NCBI GenBank assembly: GCA_022749755.1
Contig: CM040442.1
Span: 2,196,663 to 2,260,662, forward strand
Direction: 5' to 3'
Length of the DNA stretch: 64,000 nucleotides
DNA from: Azadirachta indica
Taxonomy: Eukaryota > Streptophyta > Magnoliopsida > Sapindales > Meliaceae
Shown here: positions 26,006 through 37,767 of the stretch, piece after piece
Layout of the letters: each line of letters opens with the position of its first letter
Position numbering within the stretch: the stretch's first letter is position 1
The notes under the pieces: model-generated
Told to the model about the DNA's origin: nothing
Database searches by the model: none
What the model saw: only the letters and a program-made list of their open reading frames with translations
Program-made: the position numbers and the translations under genes

Positions 26006-28339
26006 GGTGTGTGTGTGTATATATATATATATATCAGTGATTTCTAGACTAGGTTAACTAATAACAAAATTGATTATGTTCCTTTCAGTCATTACTAAAT
26101 TTTCCTCAATTTCCGAATTAAAAATGGATTGAGTTCAGGCCATGTAGAAAGGCGATAAGAGATAATGTACAGGCTACAGCTCAGATGGAATCTGATTACT
26201 TCATTATACCAAAGACTTGTTCAGCTAATCTACTAAGCTAATGCTTCTTTCACTTTCAGAATCGTTCTAAGCATGTTCAAAGAAACGTGTTTTTGCTTTC
26301 TTTATGTTTATAAGTATTTTTTTATTCATTTTTTATTCGACAACATAATATGCGTGGCGGTCTAGCGTCTTGAATTGTAACATTAAATAAGAAGGGTAAA
26401 AAATTATGAAAGTCAAATCACATTTAAAATATTGAAAGACAAATTTAACCTACCCTTGATATGAATTAGAAATTAAAAAAAATAAAATTTAGCCTATTTT
26501 CGGCTATATTATCAACGGAGAGGATTAAGAAACTTTATTATTTTATACTTATCAATCCCTATATTATTTATAAATTATTAAAATTAAACACATTCAATAA
26601 TTGAGAGTAAATATGATATTTGTATTAATTATAATATATTAATTGCATGGTCAAATTTAGTTTCAACTATTGAACGTATATAAATCTAACGGCTTACAAA
26701 TGATATAAAGATATGTGTAAAATAATGAAACTACTGTTCTTTTTCATTTATAAACATATCTTTATATCTTTATATAAATACACCTTTTTTAAATAAAAAT
26801 TTACTCAACTAATCATTAACTTGAATATTGAACTGTTTTTGTTTAAACCACATATAAGTTGAGATATTGAAAATCATTAAATGTCATTTAAGAGAGAAGA
26901 ATGTGATGGTAAAATCTTCAGTTTTTTTCTAAATTAAGATATGATCAATGATATATATCATTTCAAGTTACTTATTGGTGTGACACATTGGAATATTGGG
27001 TAATAACAAGTTATTCAACGTGGGACTCTCTGCATCTTTCTTTAACTCTTTAAAATCTCGGCTCCTTTAATTTCTTGTGCCATTAATAAAAATTCTCTTA
27101 AATAAACAGAAGCGAAAGAACTCTCAAAGAATAAAATGGCACGTCCATGTTTGTAGCAGATAGAAAATTTGCATACCCAACAGACTGGTTTTCAGTGAAA
27201 ACATGAGACCTTTGAATAGTTTATGCAAATTCTAAATTCATCATAATAAAAAAAGGCTTCTATAAAGTATTGTCTACTTTGGTGCTAAAATTTGTAAGAA
27301 CAATTTGCTAATCCAAAGATCGGCTCCTTTTCCCAAGCTTGCCTTCGGATGTGAGCTACCATCAGACTTCAGGAATTGGCTTAATTGCGATCTTAATACA
27401 AAATATTGAAGCCACTTGGCCTTCTTCTATGTATTTTGTACCTGCTGGTTCCTGCAATGAAAGTATGACAAAAAAACCTTAAATCTTTTCTGTCAGATGA
27501 ATGTAGTCTCTTTTAGTCTCTCTTCCTTCTTTTTTTTTTTTTAAACTGTATTTCATTTCTTTTTCTATGTTAATTACTGGAGAAAAAGGATTGCAGCTTC
27601 CAGACTTCCACGCTTCCAGCAGTTACATTCTCACAAAGGGGCTAGAAAACTTTTTGACTATTTTTCTCCTCCGATGACTGATCTATGCAAAATTTAAGAG
27701 GCATGTTCGGTATGGTTTTTACCAAAGTGTTTTTATAAGACAAAAGTAAAAATGAATATAGTGTTTTTGATTTGATACTTTCATAGTTTGACAATGTAGT
27801 TACTAAAGAGTCAATTCCTTATTGTTTTCGAAGCCTTTTTTTTATTTTATTTTATGAAACCATCGGTGGTTTTTTTTTCTAAAAAAAATACCACTTTATT
27901 TTATTTAATAGTTAATAAATGTCAACTGTTCGTTTAATTATACTCAATAATCATTAAATCTATTCACAGTATATATTGTTGTGGATCAAAATAATTATTT
28001 AAAAGATAATTTATATGCTACTAGTTTCCATTTTTTTTTGGTTTCAGGAATTATCCACCTATATAAAATATGTATGAGCAAACTTAAACTAATGTTCCTC
28101 CTGTAACAGAAAATCTATGGCGAGTAAAGTTAGTATAAGAATCTAAATTGAAATATATGAATTTAATTAGATATGTCTTTTTATATAATTTTAATCAAGG
28201 TTAGAATTGAAAATAACGTAAAAAAGTTTTAAGAGAAATGTAAAAGGGTGACTTAGCATCATTCTAAATGATTAAAAATATAAAAAATTTATATTTTCAT
28301 TTTTAAGTGCTTTATATTTCCACAACCCACCATACGTAC
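26006..28339. other. Intergenic with copied WAKL 3' flank
   Basis: Starts with a TG/TA microsatellite (about 26008-26034). About 26060-26460 resembles the downstream flanks at 32440-32860, 37120-37390 and 41860-42110 (shared ACAACATG-x-CACGCG-like and ATTATGAAAGTCAAA blocks). About 26460-28340 shows nothing assignable. Confidence 0.5.
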
Positions 28340-28790
28340 GGCCCCTATGATAATAAAAATGGTTGTGTTGCATTCAGGTTTTATTGAATTTGCAAAGAAG
28401 AAACATATATTCTCTTGCTTTACTCTCTAAGAAAATTGAGGTCGGGGCAAAGCAAATACGCCCACTATAAACTACTTATTTTTTTAAGATAGAGTTGAAA
28501 TGTTAGATTAGTTTATTATATTTTTACTAATCTATTAATGAAAATGGTTTTTTCTTTTTAATGATTTTAATATATTTGCAAAGTAATATCTTCTCATTTT
28601 GTTTACCATTTATAGGAGTGTAGTTTCAAACTTTTCGGTGGCTTGTCACATTAGTAATATTACGTCAGTGTTAGTAACATTCTTTATATTTTATTTTAAT
28701 TTAATATTTATGAAGTTTTTTTTAATTGAATAGATCAAGTTAAAAAAAGAAGACTAGAAAAGTGAGAAAACGACCTGAAATAGAATTATT
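28340..28790. repeat. WAKL-cluster intergenic repeat, partial copy
   Basis: Carries GGTTGTGTTGCATTCAGG, TAAGATAGAGTTGAAATGTTAGATTAG and TTCGGTGGCTTGTCACATTAGTAATATTACG in the same order as 22415-22735 and 35090-35390. Confidence 0.7.
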
Positions 28791-29454
28791 TGTTATTTTT
28801 CAGTTGAGCGTGAGGGAGAGACTTTGATTAGTCTACCAAACATATTTATCAGGTTTTCAACGTTTACATTTTGACCCTGGAAAAAGACAACTCTTACTCC
28901 ACCTAGCTACAAGAAAACCACTTACTTAGACTTATTATTAGCTTATTATATTGTAAAACATATTTGAGATTGAGACAATTAATTAATGTGGTTTTTTTAT
29001 AATTGTTCGTATGATAATTAATTATCAAATACAAATAAATATATAAGAGGAGATGAGATGGAATGAAATATATTGTGTGATTACTTCACCTAATCTACTA
29101 ACTTCATGCTTCTGCCCGTTTCAGTATTTTCCGAGTAATTGCAAAGAAATGTACTAATCTTGCTTTCTTTTTATTTAAATTATTTTTTTCCAATTTTAAT
29201 TCCAACACATGACTCGCATATGTGGGGACTCATGATAATAAAGATTTAGAGGGAAAAAAAAAAATTGAAAGTCAAAATCAGATTTAAAATTTATTGAAAG
29301 ACCATTTTAATAATTCTTTACTTGATAGGTGACTTATAAAGTTAGTAGAAATCTCATGCAAGAAGATTTAACTCTCAGATTTCTAGTGGCACTTAAAATT
29401 TTTTTTTTTTTATACTGAACTAACTGGTGCCCATATGTTTATGTTTCAAAGCGT
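28791..29454. other. Intergenic, WAKL flank sequence
   Basis: AT-rich; 29040-29300 repeats the block near 23040-23160 and the downstream flanks (AGATGGAATGAAATATATT, CACATGACTCGCATATG, GAAAGTCAAAATC). No gene seen. Confidence 0.5.
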
Positions 29455-29634
29455 TATATCACTATCAAATTACTAATTGATGTAACATTGAAATAATTGT
29501 AAAATAACAAACTTATTAAAAGATTAAAGCTCAAAGGTTGAAGTCAACTTAATTATCAATCTTGCTAGATCACTTTCTTGGCTATGAATGAAGACTGAAG
29601 AAAATCCAAGGTGGCAAGCTCAATACACTTCTAA
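29455..29634 (+). promoter_or_regulatory. WAKL promoter copy, degenerate TATA
   Basis: Homologous to the other cluster promoters. The W-box core is present on the minus strand (AGTCAA, 29542-29547). The TATAAATA box has become TATGAATG (29583-29590), which may weaken it. Confidence 0.6.
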
Positions 29635-32203
29635 ATGGCTGTTCAATGTCGTCTGGTTTGGTTGCAGTTTATGTTGTTACTTTTGCCAATGAAAGCATCA
29701 GAGCAATTTTGTGAAGATACATGCGGGGCTGTCTTCTTCAAATACCCTTTCGGAATTGGAAAAGAGTGCTACTTTGATAAGAATTTTGAAGTAAACTCCG
29801 ATAGCACTTCCGGCTCTCCAAAAGCTTTTCTTAGTAGCACCAACCAGGAACTATCCTCATGTGGTTCTTTTGGGGCACCGTACGTTTAACATCAAATTTT
29901 CTATAATTTCTTTGAATAGCAGTAAGCGGACGAGCAATGCTAAAGGCGTTAATCTTTCAGGCAGCCCATGTACCTTTTCACAATTAGAAAACAAGTTTAC
30001 TGCCATAGATTGTGATAACTTGGCCATGATCAATAACCTGGGCAAAAATTATTCAACCATTTTCGGTCAGTGTTTTCTATCTGTAATTGTGATCCTACTC
30101 AGCATGAAGGTTGATGTGATTTTTTATGTTCAATCCCTCCAAATCTTAAGGTTTTCAATGCAGATATAGCGTATAATTATTCCCAAAATATTTTACAGGA
30201 ATGCGCATTTCTTTTGATTGCTCCCACAGCTTGGCTTTTCTCAGAATACCAGACAAATTCTAGTGTTTTGAAGGATGAAGCACAAGTTCCCGCAACGTCA
30301 GATTGGGGAAAATTAAATGGTAGTTGTATTGGAGATCTTAATTCACAAAATGCGAGTTGCAATGCGGACGGTGACTGTTCAATACAATTAGGCTCAGGTT
30401 TTTTATGTCTTTGCTACAACAGTACTAGATTCCAGTCTTACCATGATATATGCGAAGGTACACATTCTATACTTTAATTATGTGTATATTTGAGAATATT
30501 GTATTCCAACATAATTTTAAAAGCACACTAATTAAGTAATGACACATAGAACTCACTTTTACTTCATAGCTGGTGCAATTGTTAATGATTTTATCTCATA
30601 GTAATGATGGATTACAAGCCACAATAGCTTAAACTTAACCATACCCTGAAACTCTTTTACATTAAAATTTAATTACTATATTTCTTTGAACGATGAAAAA
30701 GCAGAAAAATGATGGAAGTTGCATAAAGTAGGATTTATTTGTGTGGAATTTAGTTTGATCTGATCTCTTTTCTGTTTGGTACCTTTTGTGCAGGTGCATG
30801 ATCTGCAATACCACAAGCGGCTGTGGTTGCCTCGAATGTCCTCATGGTTATTACCTGGACTATTCTTTCTCGGACGAACATCCACAATGCTTCCCATCAA
30901 GACGTTTGGCTTCCTTTGGTAAAAAAAACTCAAATTCATTGTTATAGTTATAAATATCAATTCTATTTCAATCACATTTTATGATCAGTCAAATTATATT
31001 CCTCCATTGACAATATATTGATTAATCCTTTGAGTGTATGGTGTAGGTAGCACTAGTGGTGGGCTTGGAATGTTGTTTCTGATTATTGGAGAGTGGTGGC
31101 TGCACAAGTTTCCAAAACAAAGAAACGAAATGAAGCACAAGCAGAAATTCTTCGAGAGAAACGGTGGTTTGTTACTGCAACCAGAGTTGTCCTCTAATGA
31201 TGGTAATACTGAGAAAATAAGGGTATTTACTTCTAAGGAATTAGAAAGGGCTACTAATAACTTTAAAATGAATCGAATATTGGGTCAAGGAGGTCAAGGC
31301 ATGGTGTACAAAGGAATGTTAGTAGATGGAAAAATGATGGCTGTTAAGAAGTCTAAAGTAGTGGACAAGAGTAAAATCAAGAAATTCATCAACAAAGTGG
31401 TAGTTTTATCTCAGATTAGTCACATAAATGTGGTTAAATTGTTAGGATATTACTTGAAAACTAAAGTTTCCTATTCTAGTCTACGAGTTTATTCCTAGTG
31501 GTAACCTCTTTGGTTATATACATGATCAAAATCAAGAGTTTCCATTAATGTGGGACATGCGATTACAAATTGCTATAGAAGTTTCAGGTGCCCTATCCGA
31601 TTTGCATTCAACTGCTTCTATAATTATTTGTCATCGAGATATTAAGACCACAAATATGCTTTTGGATGATATACATCGAGCTAAAATTTCAGATTTTAGA
31701 CTTTAGGATTTATGAAAATTGATCAAATCCATTTGACTACCTGAGTCCATGAAACTTTTGACTAATTAGATGTTAAGTATTTTCGATCAAGTCAATTTAT
31801 AGAGAAAAATAATGTTTATAATTTTGGAATAGTACTTGTTGAGCTATTAACAAGAGAAAAGCCAATTCGTTTAATCAATTCTAAAGAAGATAAAATTTTA
31901 ACAACATATTTTTTATTAGCAGTGAAAGAGAATAATTTGTTTGAAATCTTAGATGCTCAAGTAATGAAAGAGGGTAGAAAGAATGAGAAGAATGAGATTA
32001 TGACAGTTGCTAAACTTGCAAAAAAATACTTGAATCTGAATGGGAAGAAGAGACCAACAATGAAAGAAGTAGCCGCTGAATTAATGAGGATCAAAGCATT
32101 AAGTGAATCTCTAATTCTGCAAGAAAGTTTTAAAGAAATTAATTATGCAGAGAATGAGGTAAATAATAGCAGGAACAATACTGCCACCTTTTCTATATAT
32201 TGA
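29635..32203 (+). pseudogene. WAKL receptor kinase pseudogene with all three exons
   Basis: Exon 1 (29635-30457) encodes a signal peptide, CGAVFFKYPFGIGKECYFD (galacturonan-binding-type start) and the WAK ectodomain, with frame breaks near 29882 and 30080. Exon 2 (30794-30947) has lost a base at its start, giving a TGA, and its donor GT has become TT. Exon 3 (from 31047) encodes the transmembrane segment and [12 protein letters not shown] with VKKSK. It breaks frame near 31470 in the hinge; DFG has become DFR (about 31690) and several stops fill the activation segment. The C-lobe end (31922-32203) is open again. Each exon is damaged, so no splicing choice restores a receptor. Confidence 0.9.
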
Positions 32204-32885
32204 TGCTGATCCTCCCATTTCAGACAAATGGTGATGAAAAAATTAATGTATTGTCTCCCAGTTAAACTTTTGTATTTGACCATTTTATTTTTGATATTGT
32301 GATATTGTAATTGGGGTATCTAATTTTTGTATTTTCAAATAAAATTAAATGAATGTACAATAGTTGCATATACACACTATATTTATCTTAGATACATGTT
32401 TAGATTAGCTAGCCTTATTAATTATAATTAATATAAGAAATGGTTGTGTTCCTTTCAATTATTATTAAATTTTGTTAGTCCTCTTCCGAATTAAAAAAGG
32501 GTTGGAATGAGGCCAAGTAGAGGGGTAGACAAGAGCTAATCTACACGCTACAGATAAGATGAATTGAAACATTCTCTCATCACTTTATTATACAAAAGAC
32601 TTTGTTCAGCTAACTAATATTCTTTTCATTTATTGCTTCTAGCTCTCCCATCCTGTATCATTCCAAATATTTTCAAAGAAATTGTAGTATTGCTTCCTTT
32701 AGGTTTAAAAGTATTTTTATATTTACTGTTAATTCCACAACATGCCACGCGCGGTTGTTTAGTAATCTCTTGAATTCTAACATACATTAAATAAAAAATG
32801 TGTAAAAACTTAAGAAAGTCAAAATCACATTTAAAATATAATAATTTAATCTAACTTGACTTTTTTTTTTTAATATTACAAACTC
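32204..32885. other. WAKL 3' flank
   Basis: Downstream flank shared with other copies (for example near 40320-40440 and 37020-37390): TTTGTATTTGA-CATTTTATTTTTGATATTG, then the ACAACATGCCACGCG block. No gene seen. Confidence 0.55.
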
Positions 32886-33220
32886 ATTTGTTATTTATAA
32901 CCTACCCGTAATTGACGAGAATTCTACTAGTAATACTCTATAAATATATTTATTATTTACAATCTACTTATAATTAATGAAAACTCAACTCCAAAAGTCC
33001 ATTAGGAGTTTTATTTGTTATTTATAATCTATCCATCCGTAATTAATGGAAACTCTACTAGTAACACTAAGAGTACACCAAGAGTCTTATTCGTTATTTA
33101 CAATCTATCATCTGTAATTGACAAAAACTCTACTAATAATATTAGAAGTATACGAAGAGTTTTATTTATTATTTACAATCTATGTATAATTAATTATGAG
33201 AACTCTATTAATAGCATTGA
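32886..33220. repeat. Degenerate minisatellite, about five units of 60-76 bases
   Basis: Successive units share TTATTTGTTATTTATAATCT, a Y-rich linker, GTAATTAATGGAAACTCTAC and TAGTAAYAYTA-type sequence. Starts lie near 32886, 32947, 33006, 33082 and 33157. A short open frame inside (33015-33230) is just the repeat read through. Confidence 0.78.
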
Positions 33221-33409
33221 AAAAATATAAATATTGCTGTCTCCATGAGAGAGAGATCTATCTAGAATTTTTTGAGAAACAAATTTACATATAGCGAAAA
33301 ATTCCACCAATTGCAGTCGGTGACAATCTAACTTGATTTGAATTAGGAAAAAATTAATAGTTTTAACCTATTTAATTTACTATATTTTAAAAAATATCTT
33401 TATATTATA

Positions 33410-33410
33410 C

Positions 33411-33443
<33 letters not shown>
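33410..33443. repeat. AT/AG compound microsatellite
   Basis: About nine AT units followed by eight AG units; no associated gene. Confidence 0.9.
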
Positions 33444-33599
33444 AGGTACGACTAATTTTTGACTTAAAAGACTAAAATATTTTTATCTAAACCGAAATTG
33501 AGAGTTTAAACATCATTAAAGGTCAGAAAAAGTGATTTCTTATCTTCCGTGAAGGTAATATTTTAAGATATGATCAGCAATATATCATCATCAACTTAT

Positions 33600-33815
33600 T
33601 TATAGACAATGGAATTTCAAGTAATTATACAAGAAAATTTTGAAGAGATTCATTGGGCAAACCGAGACATGACTGGTAGTAAGTATTTTGAAATTAGCTC
33701 GTCTTTTACTTCAAAAAAAAAAAATAGCTCGTCTTTCAATAGATTATTTTTCAACTGTGCCAATTTTTATTAGAGGTGTATCCTCTTAATTTCAAATAAA
33801 TGGTGATAAAAGAAA
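33600..33815 (+). pseudogene. WAKL C-terminal tail relic
   Basis: Encodes a recognisable trace of the tail found after the kinase in the intact gene (QENFEEIHWAN, then SS-S-F and the ATTTCAAATAAATGGTGAT end that matches the stop region). A similar relic lies at 40960-41150. No kinase domain is attached. Confidence 0.65.
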
Positions 33816-33949
33816 CTAAATATTTTACAGATGCTTGACTTGGAATTGGATCATTCCATCGGCAAAATTGTGAGAGTTGTAGAATATGGCTATTGCTTGT
33901 AACTTGAAAAAATAATTCTAATCCGAAGATTATAAATTCTTTTGTATTT

Positions 33950-35388
33950 AAATAATGTTATTGTGTATCATGTCACACACTTTATATTAAATTTAGAAAA
34001 TTAATTATAATTTTTTAATGATATTATGCCTTTTAATAACATCTTGTATCGTATTATAAATTTTATATCAGATGAATGACTACATAAAATGAAACCATTC
34101 TAACTCTTTTTCGAACTTAAAAAATAAATTATATATTCAATAATTTTGTATTTTAGTAATATTGTCTATCACTATCATGTTATATATTTTAAGGTCACAT
34201 CGATTTAAGCCAAGTAAAAGAACAAATGCTAATCCAAAGAATGCACAAAATTCTCTTTGTTCCAATTGAATTATTTTTGACCCCTTATTTGCACTACGTG
34301 CGCATTCAGAAGCCTAATGGACCTAGATGATGGGGTCCAATTAAAGATTTGGACTTTTTAATTGATCCAAGAATTGTCTATATATATATATATATATATA
34401 TATTGTCGCACCCCACGCTTATCACTTACGTATCCCCTTGTTCTATTAATATTCCCTAGTTCATAGTTGTTGTGGAATAATTACTAAAAATATCAGTAAT
34501 TATTGACAAATTTAATGAGTATTTTAACAACGATGCTTTCAGTGTTAACTAAAAATAAAATAAACACTATATTTCTATTTTAATTAGTTTAATAACCGTT
34601 GTTGTGTTGTTTTGGGGATTTTTATTGTTAAATTTACAAAGAAAAAAAATCATCTTTTTTATTTTCTAAGAGAAATAAGAATAAAGCAAAATAAACTTTG
34701 ACAAGGACTTCAATTACTTAATTTTATTAAGTTAGAATTGAAATGTTAGACTAAGACAGTGTTTTTTTTTTTTTGTTTAAAGGTTGAATATGACTGAAAT
34801 ATTAATTTGACTAAAATATGAATTTGACTGAAATTTAAATTTAATTAAATATTAAGTTATTTTTTTATAAAAATAAAAAATATGAAATTAATATGTTAAA
34901 TTATTGATATATATATATATGTTAAATAATAAACTATCAACAGTCCCTATTCATTGTTGTTATCGAATAATTACTAAAGATATTAGTAATTACTAACAAA
35001 TTTAATGAACATTTTAATAATATTGCTTTTAATGTAACTAAAAGTACAACAAACACTATATTTTTGTTTTAATTGGTTTAATAAAAGTAATTGTGTTGCT
35101 TTCACGATTTTTATTATTAAATTTATAAAGAAAAAATATCGTTTTATTTTGTTTCGCAAGAAAAATGAGAATGGAGTAACATAAAATATGACGAAGACTT
35201 CAACTACTTATTTTTATTAAGATAGCATTGAAATGTTAGATTAGTTTATTACATTTATCAAAATTTTTTTTGACTAATCTAATAATGAAAATGATTTTTT
35301 TAAATGATTTTTTGACTAATCTTATTTTATTTACTCTGGGAGAGTATTTTCAAATTTGTGGGGTGGTTGGCACATTAATTATATTACG
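33950..35388. repeat. WAKL-cluster intergenic repeat, two adjacent copies
   Basis: 33950-34770 matches 21890-22600. A second partial copy, about 34935-35388, repeats CATTGTTGTTAT-GAATAATTACTAAA, the GTAATTA block, GTTGTGTTGCTTTC and TAAGATAG-ATTGAAATGTTAGATTAG. Between them is an AT microsatellite (34379-34403) and a divergent AT-rich stretch. Confidence 0.72.
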
Positions 35389-36274
35389 TTAATAACATTG
35401 GTATATTTTCATATACTCCCCTGAGATCTGTAAAACTCACATATAAATAGAAGGTTTGCAAAATTGTATAAAAAGTACCCTTTAACAGTAAAACCATTAA
35501 ATTTGACTATTAGCAAAAGTTAGTTGATTGGACAACTAGATAATTTCTTATATTTTCTTACATTACATTTAACCTTTTATGTTAAAAAAAAAAAAACCTT
35601 AAAATCTCTTTTTCTTAACCCTAATTTTAAACAAAACTAACCCACCCTTTACTAACATAGCTCCATCATCCAACCTTCACCACCCAATAATAAGTAATAA
35701 TCGTCACCACTCTGACCACCCAAAAGAAGCAACAACTGCTCTCTACCCACCTAACACTAGCAATAGCCTCCACCCCTTCTAGTGGCAACCATCTTCAAGA
35801 CACACATGTCGGACTTGCTCAATGGTATGAAACATGATTGTGTGTTTCTTGGCCTCAATGACGAGGCAACATGACTGCCTTCATGGGCTGGCATTGGTGA
35901 TGAAAGCTGGGTTGGGAGTTGATTCATATCATGAAAAATGTTTGGAAAATTGATGGTAGAGATGACAACTGTTGTTGCAGTTTAGTGATGAGGGTAGACA
36001 TAAACGATGGTTAAGGAACTTTAATTCAAAATTAAGATTCAGTGAAAGAGAAAAGGAATTTCGGGATTTTTAGGACTGAAGAATAATTTTAAAATTTGTA
36101 AAGTGAAAGTAAGGGTATTTTACATTTTGCAATATTTCTATTGGTCAACTAGCAATCAATGTGATAAAATTACTATAGAAAGAGAGATTTCTGTAAATTT
36201 TTATAAATCTTCTATTTACATATAATTTTTACAAACTTTGAGGGAGATATGTGAAACTATCCCTTAATAACATT
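35389..36274. mobile_element. Mutator-like non-autonomous DNA transposon with 11-bp target duplication
   Basis: The element body is 35400-36263 (864 bp). Its left end, GGTATATTTTCATATAC, matches the reverse complement of its right end, GGGATAGTTTCACATAT. The similarity continues inward at least 70 bases through a shared TGTAAATAGAAG-type block, so the terminal inverted repeats are long. It is bounded by a direct repeat TTAATAACATT (35389-35399 and 36264-36274). Paralogous repeat copies near 22720-22750 show the uninterrupted site (TTACGTTAGTAACATTTC), an effective empty-site control. Long inverted repeats with a 9-11 bp duplication are typical of MULEs. The interior (35640-36060) is less AT-rich and could be captured host sequence, but no transposase frame is present. 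Confidence 0.85.
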
Positions 36275-36338
36275 TCACCAGTACGAGTAACTTTATCTTT
36301 TATTTTAATGTACGGCTAAGTTTTTTTTTTTAAAAAAA

Positions 36339-36890
36339 AAACTGGTTAGACTACTCAAATCCATAAAACTTTTGGTTATTTAGATCTCAAATATTTTAAA
36401 TCAAGTCAGTTTACAGCTAAAAATAATATTTATAATTTTGGAGTAGTACTTGTTAAAATGTTATAGGAAAAAAAACCGATTCGTTTCATTAATTCGGAAA
36501 AAGATAAAAATTTAATAGCATATTTTTTATTTGTAATGGAACAGGATAATCACTTATTTGAAATCTTAAATACTAGAGTAATAAAGGAGGGTAAGAAGGA
36601 TGAGATTATAAAAGTTGCTAAACTTGCAAAGAAATGCTTGAATCTGAATGAAATGAAAAGACCAACAATAAAAGAAGTAGCAATCGAATTGTTGGAGATC
36701 AGAGAATGAAGTAAACCTCCTCTGATTCTGTAAGAAAGTCTCAGAGAGATTAATTATGCAGAGAGTGAGGTAAATAGTAACAAAAATTTGGAAACTAATT
36801 TATCTGTAACATTGGGTGTGAATAAGTTTTTAATAGTACTCCCTTTTTTTTCCGCAGATGCCGATCCTCTCATTTCAAACAATGTTGATG
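36339..36890 (+). pseudogene. WAKL kinase C-lobe fragment
   Basis: Begins abruptly in the activation segment (CATAAAACTTTTGGTTATTTAG, cognate of the [10 protein letters not shown] codons) and runs through DVYSFGVVL-, KKRPTMKEVA- and tail-equivalent sequence to ATTTCAAACAATG. Numerous stops and losses are present. No exon 1, exon 2 or N-lobe precedes it; the MULE insertion and repeat DNA lie immediately upstream. Confidence 0.82.
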
Positions 36891-37549
36891 AAAAAACTAA
36901 TGTATTGTATTCCAAACTTTTGTATTTGATCATTTTATATCTAAGATTGAGATATCATAATTATTTTCTGCCAATTTTACTTACAACAAATTAACCTGAA
37001 GCATAAAGAAATAAGTAATTAGGGTAGTTAAATTTTGTATTTTCAAAATTAAATAGACATACAGTATATAGTTACACAAATACACTATATTTATCTTAGA
37101 TTTTTAGACTATGGTTCTGTTCCTTTCAGTTATTATTAAATTTTCTTCTTCTTCCGAATTACAAATGGATTGGAATCAGGCCAAGTAGGATATGGACTTT
37201 ATTATCACTCTAACCAATTTCAAAGAAACGTGTTAATCCTTTCTTTAGGTTTAAAGGCATTTTTATATCCATCGTTAATTCCACAACATGACACGCTCAG
37301 TATTCTACTGTCTTGAATTCCATCATACATTAAATAAAAAGAGCAAAAAATTATGAAAGTCCAAATCATATTTCATAGTAAAAATATTCGTATCTTAAAA
37401 AATTTTTTTCTTCAAAAAAAGTTAAAAACGGAAGGTTCAAAGTTCTTGCATATTAAAGAATCTTCTTCCTTTGAAATGATAAATGTTGAATTGGAATAGG
37501 ATAACATGACTAAGTTTTGTCAGGTAGTGTTGGAGATAGCATATTGTAG
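36891..37549. other. WAKL 3' flank copy
   Basis: Same downstream flank as after the other copies; the ACAACATGACACGCTC block is near 37280. No gene seen. Confidence 0.5.
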
Positions 37550-37767
37550 GTGTTATATCACTATCAAAGTTGTCAATTGATGTAATATTAGAATAATTAA
37601 TCAGTATAGCAACTTATTAAAAGACTCAACGGCAAACTTTGAAGTCAACTAATTACCAATCCTATAAGACCTTATTGGCAAGCTATAGATAAAGCTTGAA
37701 GAAAATTCGAGGCAACAAGAGCAAAACACTTCCAACAAATAAAAACTTTTAGCTAAGGGTTGAGTAA
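37550..37767 (+). promoter_or_regulatory. WAKL promoter copy
   Basis: W-box core on the minus strand at 37643-37648 (AGTCAA) and TATAGATA at 37684-37691, 41 bases apart as in the other copies. The ATG lies 84 bases after the TATA start, with the CCAACAAATAAAAA leader. Confidence 0.65.

Noticed and set aside
27300..27460. Minus-strand stretch with a CAG acceptor-like site and a short EPAGTKYIEEG-type frame
   Set aside because: Only about 25 codons before a stop, no partner exon and no recognised family; too little to call a gene or relic.
33015..33230. 71-codon open frame
   Set aside because: It is the minisatellite read through; the apparent protein repeat simply mirrors the DNA repeat.
35640..36060. 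Transposase gene inside the Mutator-like element
   Set aside because: No long open frame on either strand and no recognisable transposase motif; the element is treated as non-autonomous.
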